A stretch of DNA of 11,363 bases, taken from NCBI GenBank assembly GCA_023437285.1, contig JAEZGP010000018.1:1-11363 (forward strand), in the 5' to 3' direction. The notes under the pieces are model-generated. The model saw only the letters and a list, made by a program, of their open reading frames with translations. It searched no databases and was not told where the DNA came from. The stretch is from Actinomycetes bacterium. GTDB taxonomy: Bacteria > Actinomycetota > Actinomycetes > Mycobacteriales > Micromonosporaceae. Below are positions 1-5,707 of the stretch, piece after piece; position 1 is the stretch's first letter; each line of letters starts with the position of its first letter. A program made the translations under genes and the position numbers.

Positions 1-233
1 GGCCGCTGGGCGGCCTGACCGGCGACCGGCCCCTGCCCCACGTCGACGTCGCCGCCGACCAGGCCGCGTCCGCGCTGCTGGAGGCGTCGGGCGAGGGGTG
101 CACGCCGTACGCGGGGTTGCTGGTCACACCGCCCGACGAGACGCAGTCGTTCCACGTCGCCTGGCCCAGCGAGGGCTGCGCCGACCTGCAGGTCCACCCC
201 ATCGTCCCAGGCGTGACGGGCCAGTCCCACTGA
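1..233 (+). CDS. DUF4232-type exported protein, C-terminal fragment
   Basis: The reading frame is open from the left edge (first full codon at base 3) to TGA at 231-233, giving the last 76 residues of a longer protein. The segment VTPPDETQSFHVAWPS, followed by a cysteine and LQVHPIVPG, matches the end of DUF4232 domains. These are small beta-rich domains found in secreted proteins and lipoproteins of actinomycetes. Two cysteines (residues 33 and 59 of the fragment) sit where the family usually has a conserved, probably disulfide-bonded pair. The molecular function of DUF4232 is not established. The signal peptide or lipobox expected at the N-terminus lies outside the window, so the export class cannot be stated. 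The gene converges on the DUF402 gene and ends 117 bp from it. The family call rests on motif recall, not on a search. Confidence 0.72.
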   Translation, partial: PLGGLTGDRPLPHVDVAADQAASALLEASGEGCTPYAGLLVTPPDETQSFHVAWPSEGCADLQVHPIVPGVTGQSH

Positions 234-277
234 CCATCGCGTCACCCGGGCTCACAAGATCGCGTCGCAGGGGCAGT

Positions 278-311
278 TACGTACCGAATCGCGTGCCGAA
301 TTCGGTACGTA
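278..311. terminator. 12-bp-armed inverted repeat between convergent genes, possible bidirectional terminator
   Basis: Arms TACGTACCGAAT (278-289) and ATTCGGTACGTA (300-311) are perfect inverted repeats separated by a 10-nt loop. The element sits between the stop of the DUF4232 gene and the stop of the convergent DUF402 gene, where a bidirectional terminator is expected. There is no T-tract on either side, and the stem is less GC-rich than most actinobacterial terminators. A protein-binding site is therefore an alternative. The GTACCG/CGGTAC core recurs in dyads near 9600 and 9766. Confidence 0.5.
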
Positions 312-349
312 GGGCCAACTTCACGACCGGCGCCGGGCGGCAGCAGCGG

Positions 350-1003
350 TCATGAGTACCTGCGGGGGGCGTCCCAGCCGGCCGGGAAGTGGGGCGGCAG
401 GTTCCATGAACGGTCCGGGCGGAAGTCGCAGAAGGTGCCGTCGAACGGGAACGCGCCGCGCTCGATGAGCGACACCACCCGCTCCCCCTCCAGCCGCACG
501 GCGGCCTCGTCGTCGACCCAGTAATGCTCCGGGAACGCCAGCCGCTCGGTGAACTCGTCCTCGTCCTTCCACTCCCACCTGCGGTCGGGGTGCACGACGA
601 TGTCGAGATCGTGATCGGTGGTGTCCACGCCGGACACGTCGCCGTCGGTCCACCACACGGGGGCCGTCTCCAGGTTCACGTACCAGCCGCTGAACTCGCC
701 GCGGGCGTCCCAGAACAGCCACACGGAGTGCGACCCGGACGGCGGGAAGTACATCAGGATGTCCGGCCCCCACCAGCGCCGCTCGGTGAGGCGGGTCGGC
801 TGCTTGACCCACTCGACGAACGGCATGTCGCGGATGCCGCGCCCGTCGTGGGCCAGCCGGATCGCGGCGGGCACGCCGTTGGGCAGCCACAGGCATGTTC
901 CGCGGGCGTCGTTGACGACGACTCGGGCGGCGCGGGCGAAGACGAGCGTGTCGCGGGCGAAGAACCGGTGCACGACCGTGGCGCCGGCGGGCGGGGTGGA
1001 CAC
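350..1003 (-). CDS. DUF402 (FomD/Ntdp-like) phosphatase family protein
   Basis: This 217-residue protein shows the DUF402 core: YVN near residue 108, then DHDLDIVV (130-137), HPDR (138-141) and the acidic run DEDEF (147-151). In characterised members, FomD and the nucleoside tri/diphosphatases Ntdp, these tyrosine, asparagine and carboxylate residues bind divalent metals that hydrolyse phosphoanhydride bonds of nucleotides. By family it is probably a cytoplasmic metal-dependent phosphohydrolase, but the substrate cannot be read from the sequence. The GTG start at 1003 is supported by AGGA about 7 nt upstream, and the length matches stand-alone DUF402 proteins. It is transcribed divergently from the ABC exporter operon and shares a roughly 120-bp intergenic region with it. 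Nothing else links the two functions. Confidence 0.85.
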   Translation of the reverse strand: MSTPPAGATVVHRFFARDTLVFARAARVVVNDARGTCLWLPNGVPAAIRLAHDGRGIRDMPFVEWVKQPTRLTERRWWGPDILMYFPPSGSHSVWLFWDARGEFSGWYVNLETAPVWWTDGDVSGVDTTDHDLDIVVHPDRRWEWKDEDEFTERLAFPEHYWVDDEAAVRLEGERVVSLIERGAFPFDGTFCDFRPDRSWNLPPHFPAGWDAPRRYS

Positions 1004-1057
1004 CCCGAAATCCTAACCAGCCTCAGCCGGCCCTTGCCTGCCCAGAAGATCTAGTCG

Positions 1058-1092
1058 CGTTGTATCGCGTTTGAGGTTACGATGTATCGCGT
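1058..1092 (+). promoter_or_regulatory. 13-bp direct repeats and candidate promoter upstream of the DrrAB-like operon
   Basis: CGTTGTATCGCGT (1058-1070) and CGATGTATCGCGT (1080-1092) differ at one position and are offset by exactly 22 bp, about two helical turns. The second copy contains the small dyad CGAT-GT-ATCG (1080-1089). A TANNNT-like -10 box, TACGAT (1078-1083), overlaps its left edge, which would put transcription start near 1090, about 35 nt before the exporter start. No good -35 is seen. Repeats placed over a promoter suggest repressor binding, and exporters of this kind are often controlled by TetR- or PadR-type repressors. No such gene is adjacent here, so the regulator would act in trans. 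Function is inferred. Confidence 0.45.
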
Positions 1093-1125
1093 CATGCCAC
1101 ATCCCTCCGCATGAAGCGAGGCAGC

Positions 1126-2070
1126 ATGGGCTCCCCCATCCCCGCGATCACCGCCACCGGCCTGCGCAAGCGCTACGGCGACACGGTCGTTCTCGACGGC
1201 GTCGACCTGTCCATCGCCCCCGGCGAGATCTTCGCCCTTCTGGGCCCCAACGGCGCCGGCAAGACCACCACCGTGCGCATCCTGTCCACCCTCATCCGCG
1301 CCGACGGCGGTACGGCCACCGTCGGGGGCGCGGACGTCGCGCGCGACCCCGAAGCCGTCCGCCGGCTGATCGGCGTCACCGGCCAGTTCGCCGCCATCGA
1401 CGCCCTGTTCACCGGGGAGGAGAACCTGTTGCTCATGGCCGACCTGTGCCACCTGGACCGCCGGGCCGGGCGACAGCGGACCGCCGAGCTGCTCGACCGG
1501 TTCGATCTGACCGACGCGGCGCGCAAGCCCGCGGTGACCTACTCGGGCGGCATGCGCCGCCGCCTCGACCTCGCCATGACCCTCGTCGGCAGCCCTCAGG
1601 TGATCTTCCTGGACGAGCCGACCACCGGCCTGGATCCGCGCAGCCGGCGCACCATGTGGCAGATCATCCGCGAGCTGGTGGCCGGCGGCACCACGGTCTT
1701 CCTCACCACCCAGTACCTCGAGGAGGCCGACCAACTCGCCAACCGGGTCGCGGTGCTCGACCGCGGACGCATCGTCGCCGAGGGAACCCCGACCGAACTG
1801 AAAAGGCTCGTCCCGGGCGGCCACCTGCGCCTGGTCTTCGCATCCCCGGCCGACCTCGACGCGGCGACCCGCGCCCTCAACGGTTCGACCAGCGATGCGG
1901 ACGCGCTCGCGCTGCAGGTACCCAGCGACGGCGGGGTCCGCTCGTTGCGCGCCGTGCTCGACCGCCTCGACGCGGCGGGCGTCGAGGTCGAGAGCCTCAC
2001 CGTGCACACCCCCGACCTCGACGACGTCTTCCTCGCCCTCACCGCCACGGAAAGGACCCCCACGCGATGA
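1126..2070 (+). CDS. DrrA-type ABC exporter ATP-binding protein
   Basis: This is the ATPase subunit of a two-gene drug/antibiotic exporter of the daunorubicin-resistance (DrrA) family. Counting from the ATG at 1126 (314 aa), the motifs are Walker A GPNGAGKTT (40-48), Q-loop Q87, signature YSGGMRRRL (139-147) and Walker B VIFLDE (159-164). The switch position reads LTTQYLEEAD, with glutamine (Q196) in place of the usual histidine. That substitution is a known mark of the DrrA group. A C-terminal extension after about residue 215 is also typical. ATG 1126 is preferred over the in-frame ATG at 1111 because GAGG lies 4 nt before it, while nothing purine-rich precedes 1111. The stop overlaps the permease start (ATGA), so the two are translationally coupled. 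Substrate is unknown, and no biosynthetic genes are adjacent. Confidence 0.93.
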   Translation: MGSPIPAITATGLRKRYGDTVVLDGVDLSIAPGEIFALLGPNGAGKTTTVRILSTLIRADGGTATVGGADVARDPEAVRRLIGVTGQFAAIDALFTGEENLLLMADLCHLDRRAGRQRTAELLDRFDLTDAARKPAVTYSGGMRRRLDLAMTLVGSPQVIFLDEPTTGLDPRSRRTMWQIIRELVAGGTTVFLTTQYLEEADQLANRVAVLDRGRIVAEGTPTELKRLVPGGHLRLVFASPADLDAATRALNGSTSDADALALQVPSDGGVRSLRAVLDRLDAAGVEVESLTVHTPDLDDVFLALTATERTPTR

Positions 2071-2837
2071 GCTACGCCGTCCGCGACTGCCTGACCATGC
2101 TGCGGCGCAACCTGCGCTGGGCGCGCCGCTTCCCCGCCATGAGCGCCGTACTCATCGGGTTGCCCGTCGTCATCCTGCTGCTGTTCGTGTTCGTCTTCGG
2201 CGGCACGTTGGGCGCCGGTCTGGCCGGCGACCGGGGCGACTACGCCGACTACGTCACCCCCGGCATCCTCATGCTGGCCATCACCGGTACCGCGCAGGGC
2301 ACCGCGATCGCGGTCGCCAGCGACATGAAGGAGGGCATCATCGCGCGGTACCGCACGATGGCGATCTTCCGCCCTTCCGTGATCGCCGGTCACGTCCTCG
2401 GCAGCCTCAGCCAGACCATGGTGGGCCTCGCGGTCGTCGTCGGGGTGGCCATCGCGGTCGGCTTCCGGCCCACCGCCGGCGTCGTCGAGTGGCTGGCCAC
2501 CGCCGGCCTGCTCGCCCTGGTCGCCCTGGCCACGATCTGGTTGTCGGTCGGGCTCGGCCTGTGGGCCAAGACCGTCGAGTCGGCCAGCAACCTGCCCATG
2601 CCGCTCATCCTGCTGCCCTTTCTGGGCAGCGGCTTCGTGCCCACCGACTCGATGCCCACGGCGGTGCGCTGGTTCGCCGAGAACCAGCCGTTCACGCCGA
2701 TGATGGAGACGCTGCGCGGACTGCTCCTGGGCACCGGCATCGGCAACGCCGGCACCATCGCGGTGGCGTGGTGCGTCGCCATCATGGTGGTCGGCGCCTT
2801 CTGGTCGGTACGCCTCTACAACCGAGACCCGGCCTGA
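2067..2837 (+). CDS. DrrB-type ABC-2 exporter permease
   Basis: This 256-residue membrane subunit pairs with the ATPase encoded immediately upstream. Six hydrophobic segments are visible at about residues 25-46, 62-84, 106-131, 142-165, 173-193 and 228-248, the usual ABC-2 topology. Between segments 2 and 3 lies RYRTMAIFRPSVIAGHV, the amphipathic element common to ABC-2 permeases. FVPTDSMP followed by FAENQPFTP and ETLRGLLLG before the last segment is characteristic of DrrB-type proteins. The ATG at 2067-2069 overlaps the ATPase TGA, with AAAGGA about 10 nt upstream. The pair would form an exporter with two copies of each subunit, pumping a hydrophobic compound outward. Whether it gives self-resistance or general efflux cannot be decided here. 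A strong stem-loop follows the stop within 10 bp. Confidence 0.93.
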   Translation: MSYAVRDCLTMLRRNLRWARRFPAMSAVLIGLPVVILLLFVFVFGGTLGAGLAGDRGDYADYVTPGILMLAITGTAQGTAIAVASDMKEGIIARYRTMAIFRPSVIAGHVLGSLSQTMVGLAVVVGVAIAVGFRPTAGVVEWLATAGLLALVALATIWLSVGLGLWAKTVESASNLPMPLILLPFLGSGFVPTDSMPTAVRWFAENQPFTPMMETLRGLLLGTGIGNAGTIAVAWCVAIMVVGAFWSVRLYNRDPA

Positions 2838-2845
2838 GCCCACCG

Positions 2846-2876
2846 CCGCCCCCGACGGGGAACCCGTCGGGGGCGG
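2846..2876 (+). terminator. Strong stem-loop ending the exporter operon
   Basis: CCGCCCCCGACGGG (2846-2859) pairs perfectly with CCCGTCGGGGGCGG (2863-2876), giving a 14-bp GC-rich stem with a 3-nt GAA loop 8 bp after the permease stop. No U-tract follows, which is common for actinobacterial intrinsic terminators. Confidence 0.8.
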
Positions 2877-2878
2877 GC

Positions 2879-2908
2879 GTCGTCCACACTGGTGGACGAC
2901 AGGGGAGG
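2879..2908 (+). promoter_or_regulatory. Hairpin, possible -10 box and Shine-Dalgarno before the lipoprotein gene
   Basis: GTCGTCCAC (2879-2887) and GTGGACGAC (2892-2900) form a 9-bp hairpin with a 4-nt loop, starting 2 bp after the operon terminator. CACACT (2885-2890) within it resembles a weak TANNNT -10 box and is followed by GGTGGAC. That 7-nt stretch resembles the spacers after the two clearer -10 boxes at 3905 and 4933. GGGGAGG (2902-2908) is a strong ribosome binding site 5 nt before the GTG at 2914. The hairpin could be a second terminator element or a structure next to the RBS. The promoter reading is tentative. Confidence 0.4.
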
Positions 2909-2913
2909 TCGGG

Positions 2914-3900
2914 GTGCGCAGGTTCGGATGGGTGCTGATCGCGGTCGGGGCGCTGTTGGGCGCCTGTACGCAGCCGGACGAGCCCTCCGGCGCGATGCCG
3001 GCAGGCGGACCGCCGACGGGGACCATGGCCGTGGCAGGAAAGTGGTCGGGCTGCGCCGACGTGTGGCCCGATCCGCTAAAGGCCATGGGCGCCGAGGAAC
3101 TCGACCTGCCCCGGCTCGGCGACGGATTCACGCCCGTGGCGGCCGTCGTCTGTACCACCGTTGTCGAGAAGCGTCCCGACGGCAGCGAGGCACTGATGGC
3201 GACCGAGCGCCGCGCCGAGGACATCGCCGCGCTGCTGGCCGCGTTGCGCCTGCCCGACGAGCCCTCCCGGACGGAGGGCGTCTGCACCTTGGACCTCCCG
3301 ACGATCCCGTGGGTCGCGCTGGTGGACGCCGACAACCGGTGGGGGCGCCCCGGCGTGCCCGGCGACGCCTGCGGCAGCATCCGCATTGAGGTACGCGACG
3401 CGATCGCCGCCCTGCGACTCACCGAGGTGTCCAGGCGCTTCCTCCGCGAGCTGATGTCGTCGGGCGCGGCGGCCTCGGGCTGCTCGCAGAGCTGGGCCGA
3501 CATGGTCTGGGCCGAGACGACGATGAACCCCGACCGGACCTGGGCGCCCACCCTCGGCAGCCAGTTCACCGACGACGACGAGATCCGCCTGTGCGTCTAC
3601 GCCGTACCGCCCGGCGAGCGTGGCAGCGCCAAGCCGGCCGGCGCATTCACCTCCGGCAAGGTCCTGAGCGCCAAGCAATGGGCCCCGATCGCCGCCGCCC
3701 TGCGCGCCGCGCCGAAGGCAGCGGCGTGCTCGACCCCCGCCGAAAGGTTCGCCCTGCTGAGCCGCACCGACGAAAAGCAGGGCGAGATCTACGTGGAGCT
3801 GACCGGCTGCCAGCGCATCATGACCACGCCGATCGATGGCCAGCCCTTCCTCGGCCAGGCCGACGCGGCCCTGATCGCCTTGCTCAAGGTGGCCGGCTGA
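2914..3900 (+). CDS. Lipoprotein with two tandem four-cysteine domains, function unknown
   Basis: This 328-residue protein has a lipoprotein signal: MRRFG, a hydrophobic core and lipobox LGAC with the lipidated Cys at 18. A low-complexity Pro/Gly linker runs to about residue 42. GTG 2914 is fixed by GGGGAGG 5 nt upstream and by the signal peptide. After Cys18 there are exactly eight cysteines: 47, 80, 124 and 153, then 190, 227, 272 and 299. Spacings are 33, 44, 29 and then 37, 45, 27. Both halves open with SGC, and both end in a Cys followed by a helix rich in Ala/Leu (RDAIAALRLTEV versus QADAALIALLKV). This indicates an internal duplication of a domain of about 140 residues with two probable disulfides each. 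I do not recognise the family. It should be anchored on the outer face of the membrane. The gene lies 17 bp upstream of the squalene-cyclase-like gene. Confidence 0.85.
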   Translation: MRRFGWVLIAVGALLGACTQPDEPSGAMPAGGPPTGTMAVAGKWSGCADVWPDPLKAMGAEELDLPRLGDGFTPVAAVVCTTVVEKRPDGSEALMATERRAEDIAALLAALRLPDEPSRTEGVCTLDLPTIPWVALVDADNRWGRPGVPGDACGSIRIEVRDAIAALRLTEVSRRFLRELMSSGAAASGCSQSWADMVWAETTMNPDRTWAPTLGSQFTDDDEIRLCVYAVPPGERGSAKPAGAFTSGKVLSAKQWAPIAAALRAAPKAAACSTPAERFALLSRTDEKQGEIYVELTGCQRIMTTPIDGQPFLGQADAALIALLKVAG

Positions 3901-3904
3901 CCGC

Positions 3905-3917
3905 TACCCTCGGTGGC
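3905..3917 (+). promoter_or_regulatory. Leaderless promoter -10 box for the squalene-cyclase-like gene
   Basis: TACCCT (3905-3910) fits TANNNT and is followed by CGGTGGC, placing the GTG at 3918 exactly where transcription should start. TTGCTC at 3880-3885 is a possible -35, with a long 19-nt spacer. There is no convincing Shine-Dalgarno sequence, which supports a leaderless transcript. Confidence 0.55.
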
Positions 3918-4862
3918 GTGACCATCGCACCCGCCGTCCGCGACTGGCTGCTCGCCGGCGATCCAGCTATCCAGTGGCAGGCCTTGGCCGACCTGTCCGA
4001 CACCGGGTCAGACGAGGTAGCCGCGGCGCGGGCGCGCGTGGCGCACGAGGGCTGGGGTGCCGCACTGTTGGCCCGCCAGGGCGCGGACGGACAATGGGAC
4101 TCCGGCACTTTGTTCCCCGCCGACTTCACCCGCGACGAGCCGGGCCAGCCGTGGACGACGACCATGCACACCCTGCAGACGCTGCAGCTGTTCGGGCTCG
4201 ACCCGGCGTCGGCGGCGGCACGCCGGGCGGTCGGGCTCGTCGCCGAACACGCGCGATGGGACCACGCCGGGCAGCGGTACTTCGACGGCGAGGTCGAACC
4301 GTGCATCAACGGCCGGACGGTCGAGACGGGCGTCTACTTCGGCATCGAGGTGGCGCCGGTCGTGGCGCGGCTCCTTGACGAGCGCCTCGCCGACGGCGGC
4401 TGGAACTGCGAGGCGGAGAACGGATCGGTGCGCTCGTCGTTCGACACGACCATCAACGTTCTCGACGGGCTGTTGGCGTACGAACGGGCGACCGGCGGCG
4501 ACGCGGCCGTGCGCGAGGCACGCCGCGGCGGCGAGGAGTACCTGCTGGAGCGGCACCTGTTGCGGCGCAGGAGCACGGGTGAGGTCGTCAACCCGGAGTA
4601 CCTCGACAGCGCCTTCCCGTACTACTGGCACTACGACGCGCTGCGCGCGCTCGACTATTTCCGGCGCGCGAAGGCGACGCCCGACCCGCGGATGGCCGAG
4701 GCCGTGGAGCTGGTGCGGGCCAAGCAGCAGCCGGACGGCAGGTGGCCGCTCGACCGCGTGCACCTCGGCCGCGTGCACTTCCACCTGGAGGAGGTGGGCC
4801 GGCCGAGCCGCTGGAACACCCTGCGTGCACTGCGGGTACTCGGCTGGTGGGAGGCTCGCTGA
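3918..4862 (+). CDS. Squalene-cyclase/prenyltransferase-like alpha-toroid protein
   Basis: This 314-residue protein has repeats typical of the alpha/alpha-toroid (prenyltransferase/squalene oxidase repeat) superfamily. QGADGQWDSG (54-63), LADGGWNCE (158-165) and QQPDGRWPLD (270-279) are QW-like turns, each followed by a helix pair such as TTMHTLQTLQLFGL (81-94), TTINVLDGLLAYE (177-189) and NTLRALRVLGWW (300-311). It is about half the length of true squalene-hopene cyclases, and the catalytic DxDD motif is not seen. Cyclase activity should therefore not be assumed. It has no signal peptide. NPEYLDSAFPYYWHYDALRALDYF (225-248 region) and EPCINGRTVETG (127-138 region) are conserved-looking segments that may line a pocket. 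GTG 3918 is chosen from the leaderless promoter spacing. The frame is open further upstream, but only within the lipoprotein gene. Confidence 0.82.
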   Translation: MTIAPAVRDWLLAGDPAIQWQALADLSDTGSDEVAAARARVAHEGWGAALLARQGADGQWDSGTLFPADFTRDEPGQPWTTTMHTLQTLQLFGLDPASAAARRAVGLVAEHARWDHAGQRYFDGEVEPCINGRTVETGVYFGIEVAPVVARLLDERLADGGWNCEAENGSVRSSFDTTINVLDGLLAYERATGGDAAVREARRGGEEYLLERHLLRRRSTGEVVNPEYLDSAFPYYWHYDALRALDYFRRAKATPDPRMAEAVELVRAKQQPDGRWPLDRVHLGRVHFHLEEVGRPSRWNTLRALRVLGWWEAR

Positions 4863-4863
4863 C

Positions 4864-4894
4864 GGCCCGGCGGGCCCGACCGCCTTGCAGGCGG
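4864..4894 (+). terminator. Two adjacent GC-rich hairpins after the toroid gene
   Basis: GGCCC/GGGCC (4864-4868 and 4872-4876, loop GGC) is followed at once by CCGCCT/AGGCGG (4880-4885 and 4889-4894, loop TGC). The pair begins 2 nt after the stop codon and precedes the next gene's own promoter. A T-tract is absent. This is a plausible weak terminator. Confidence 0.5.
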
Positions 4895-4932
4895 CCGGCA
4901 GCTTGGTGGGCGGGGCCCTGACACCCGTCCGC

Positions 4933-4945
4933 TACCTTTGCTGGC
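4933..4945 (+). promoter_or_regulatory. Leaderless promoter -10 box for the HEAT-like gene
   Basis: TACCTT (4933-4938) is followed by TGCTGGC and then the GTG start at 4946, the same 7-nt spacing as at 3905-3917. The context GCTACC(C/T)T(T/C)G..GGCGTG is nearly identical at the two sites. No -35 is evident and there is no Shine-Dalgarno sequence, so the mRNA probably begins at the start codon. Confidence 0.58.
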
Positions 4946-5707
4946 GTGGCTGACCTTGTGCACCTCACCCCGGCGGGCAACGCGCGGCGCGTCGTGCGCA
5001 CCGGACTGGCCGCCCGCAGCCCCGGCTGGTTCGGCGACCGGGGCGTGTACTGCATGCCGGTGCTGCCGTCGTTCACCCTGACCTACCAGTGGGTGCGCGA
5101 ACTGCGCCGCTGGAAGCAGAGCACGCTCGTCGGCGTCCAGGTGCGGATCCCCGACGACGAGCCGGTCACGGTCGGTCGGTACGGCCAGGAGCCGACCCGG
5201 GTCTCGGCGGCCGAGGCCGCCGCGACGATCCGCGCCCTGGCCGACCCGCGCGGGTACGAGGTGTTCGTACCCCGCCCCGTCGCCGCCGCCGAGGTACGCC
5301 GGGTACGCCGCGTCCCGCAGGGGATCGGGTGGCGCTACAAACCCAACGCGCACGGGCTGCGCCCCTGCACGTGTCCCGCGTGTGTCCAGCCGGGCACCCC
5401 CGGCGCGGCACAGCTGCGCCGGCGTTTTCCCTACGAGGACGCGCCGCGCACCAAGCCGGCCATCATGGCGGACCTACGCGCGGCCACCACCTCCGACGAC
5501 ATCGAATACGCCCTGTACGAGCTGGGCATGCGCCGGCGCGGCGGCGCCGAGGAGCTGGCCTTCCTCGCCGACCACCCGGATCCCGAGGTCCGCGAGGCTC
5601 TCGTGCAGACGCTGGCGCGCTACCGCGGCCGCGCGGCCCGGGAGCTGCTCGAACGCGTTCAGGGCGCCGCGCCGTCCAGGACAGGGATGAGGGAGCGCTC
5701 CTCGTAG
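4946..5707 (+). CDS. HEAT-repeat-like protein with possible ADP-ribosyltransferase-like N-terminus
   Basis: This 253-residue cytoplasmic protein has three visible parts. Residues 1-120 begin LVHLTPAGNARRVVRTGL, contain GVYCMPVLPS (33-42) and end with GYEVFVPRPV (103-112). The order H6, Y35, E105 in these contexts resembles the H-Y-E type ADP-ribosyltransferase (ART) fold, but this is my inference and no reference alignment was run. Residues 140-150 hold CTCPACVQPG, a CxCxxC motif that could bind metal. From about residue 172, helices including EELAFLADHPDPEVREALVQ (202-221) and ARYRGRAARELLERV (224-238) match HEAT/Armadillo-type repeats. GTG 4946 follows the leaderless promoter. The 3' end overlaps the convergent Ddn-hemerythrin gene by 49 bp. 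The HEAT part is fairly sure; the N-terminal function is open. Confidence 0.75.
   Translation: MADLVHLTPAGNARRVVRTGLAARSPGWFGDRGVYCMPVLPSFTLTYQWVRELRRWKQSTLVGVQVRIPDDEPVTVGRYGQEPTRVSAAEAAATIRALADPRGYEVFVPRPVAAAEVRRVRRVPQGIGWRYKPNAHGLRPCTCPACVQPGTPGAAQLRRRFPYEDAPRTKPAIMADLRAATTSDDIEYALYELGMRRRGGAEELAFLADHPDPEVREALVQTLARYRGRAARELLERVQGAAPSRTGMRERSS

Noticed and set aside
1111..1125. ATG at 1111 as the exporter ATPase start
   Set aside because: No purine-rich sequence precedes it, and the extra residues MKRGS add nothing to the family alignment. GAGG supports 1126 instead, though the choice is not certain.
1596..3569. A 657-codon minus-strand open frame across the exporter operon and lipoprotein gene
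   Set aside because: It overlaps three well-supported plus-strand genes and the operon terminator, and it has no recognisable domain.
4946..5707. Reading this gene as half of a DarTG toxin-antitoxin system
   Set aside because: No macrodomain antitoxin is encoded next to it. The neighbours are a toroid protein and a convergent Ddn-hemerythrin gene.
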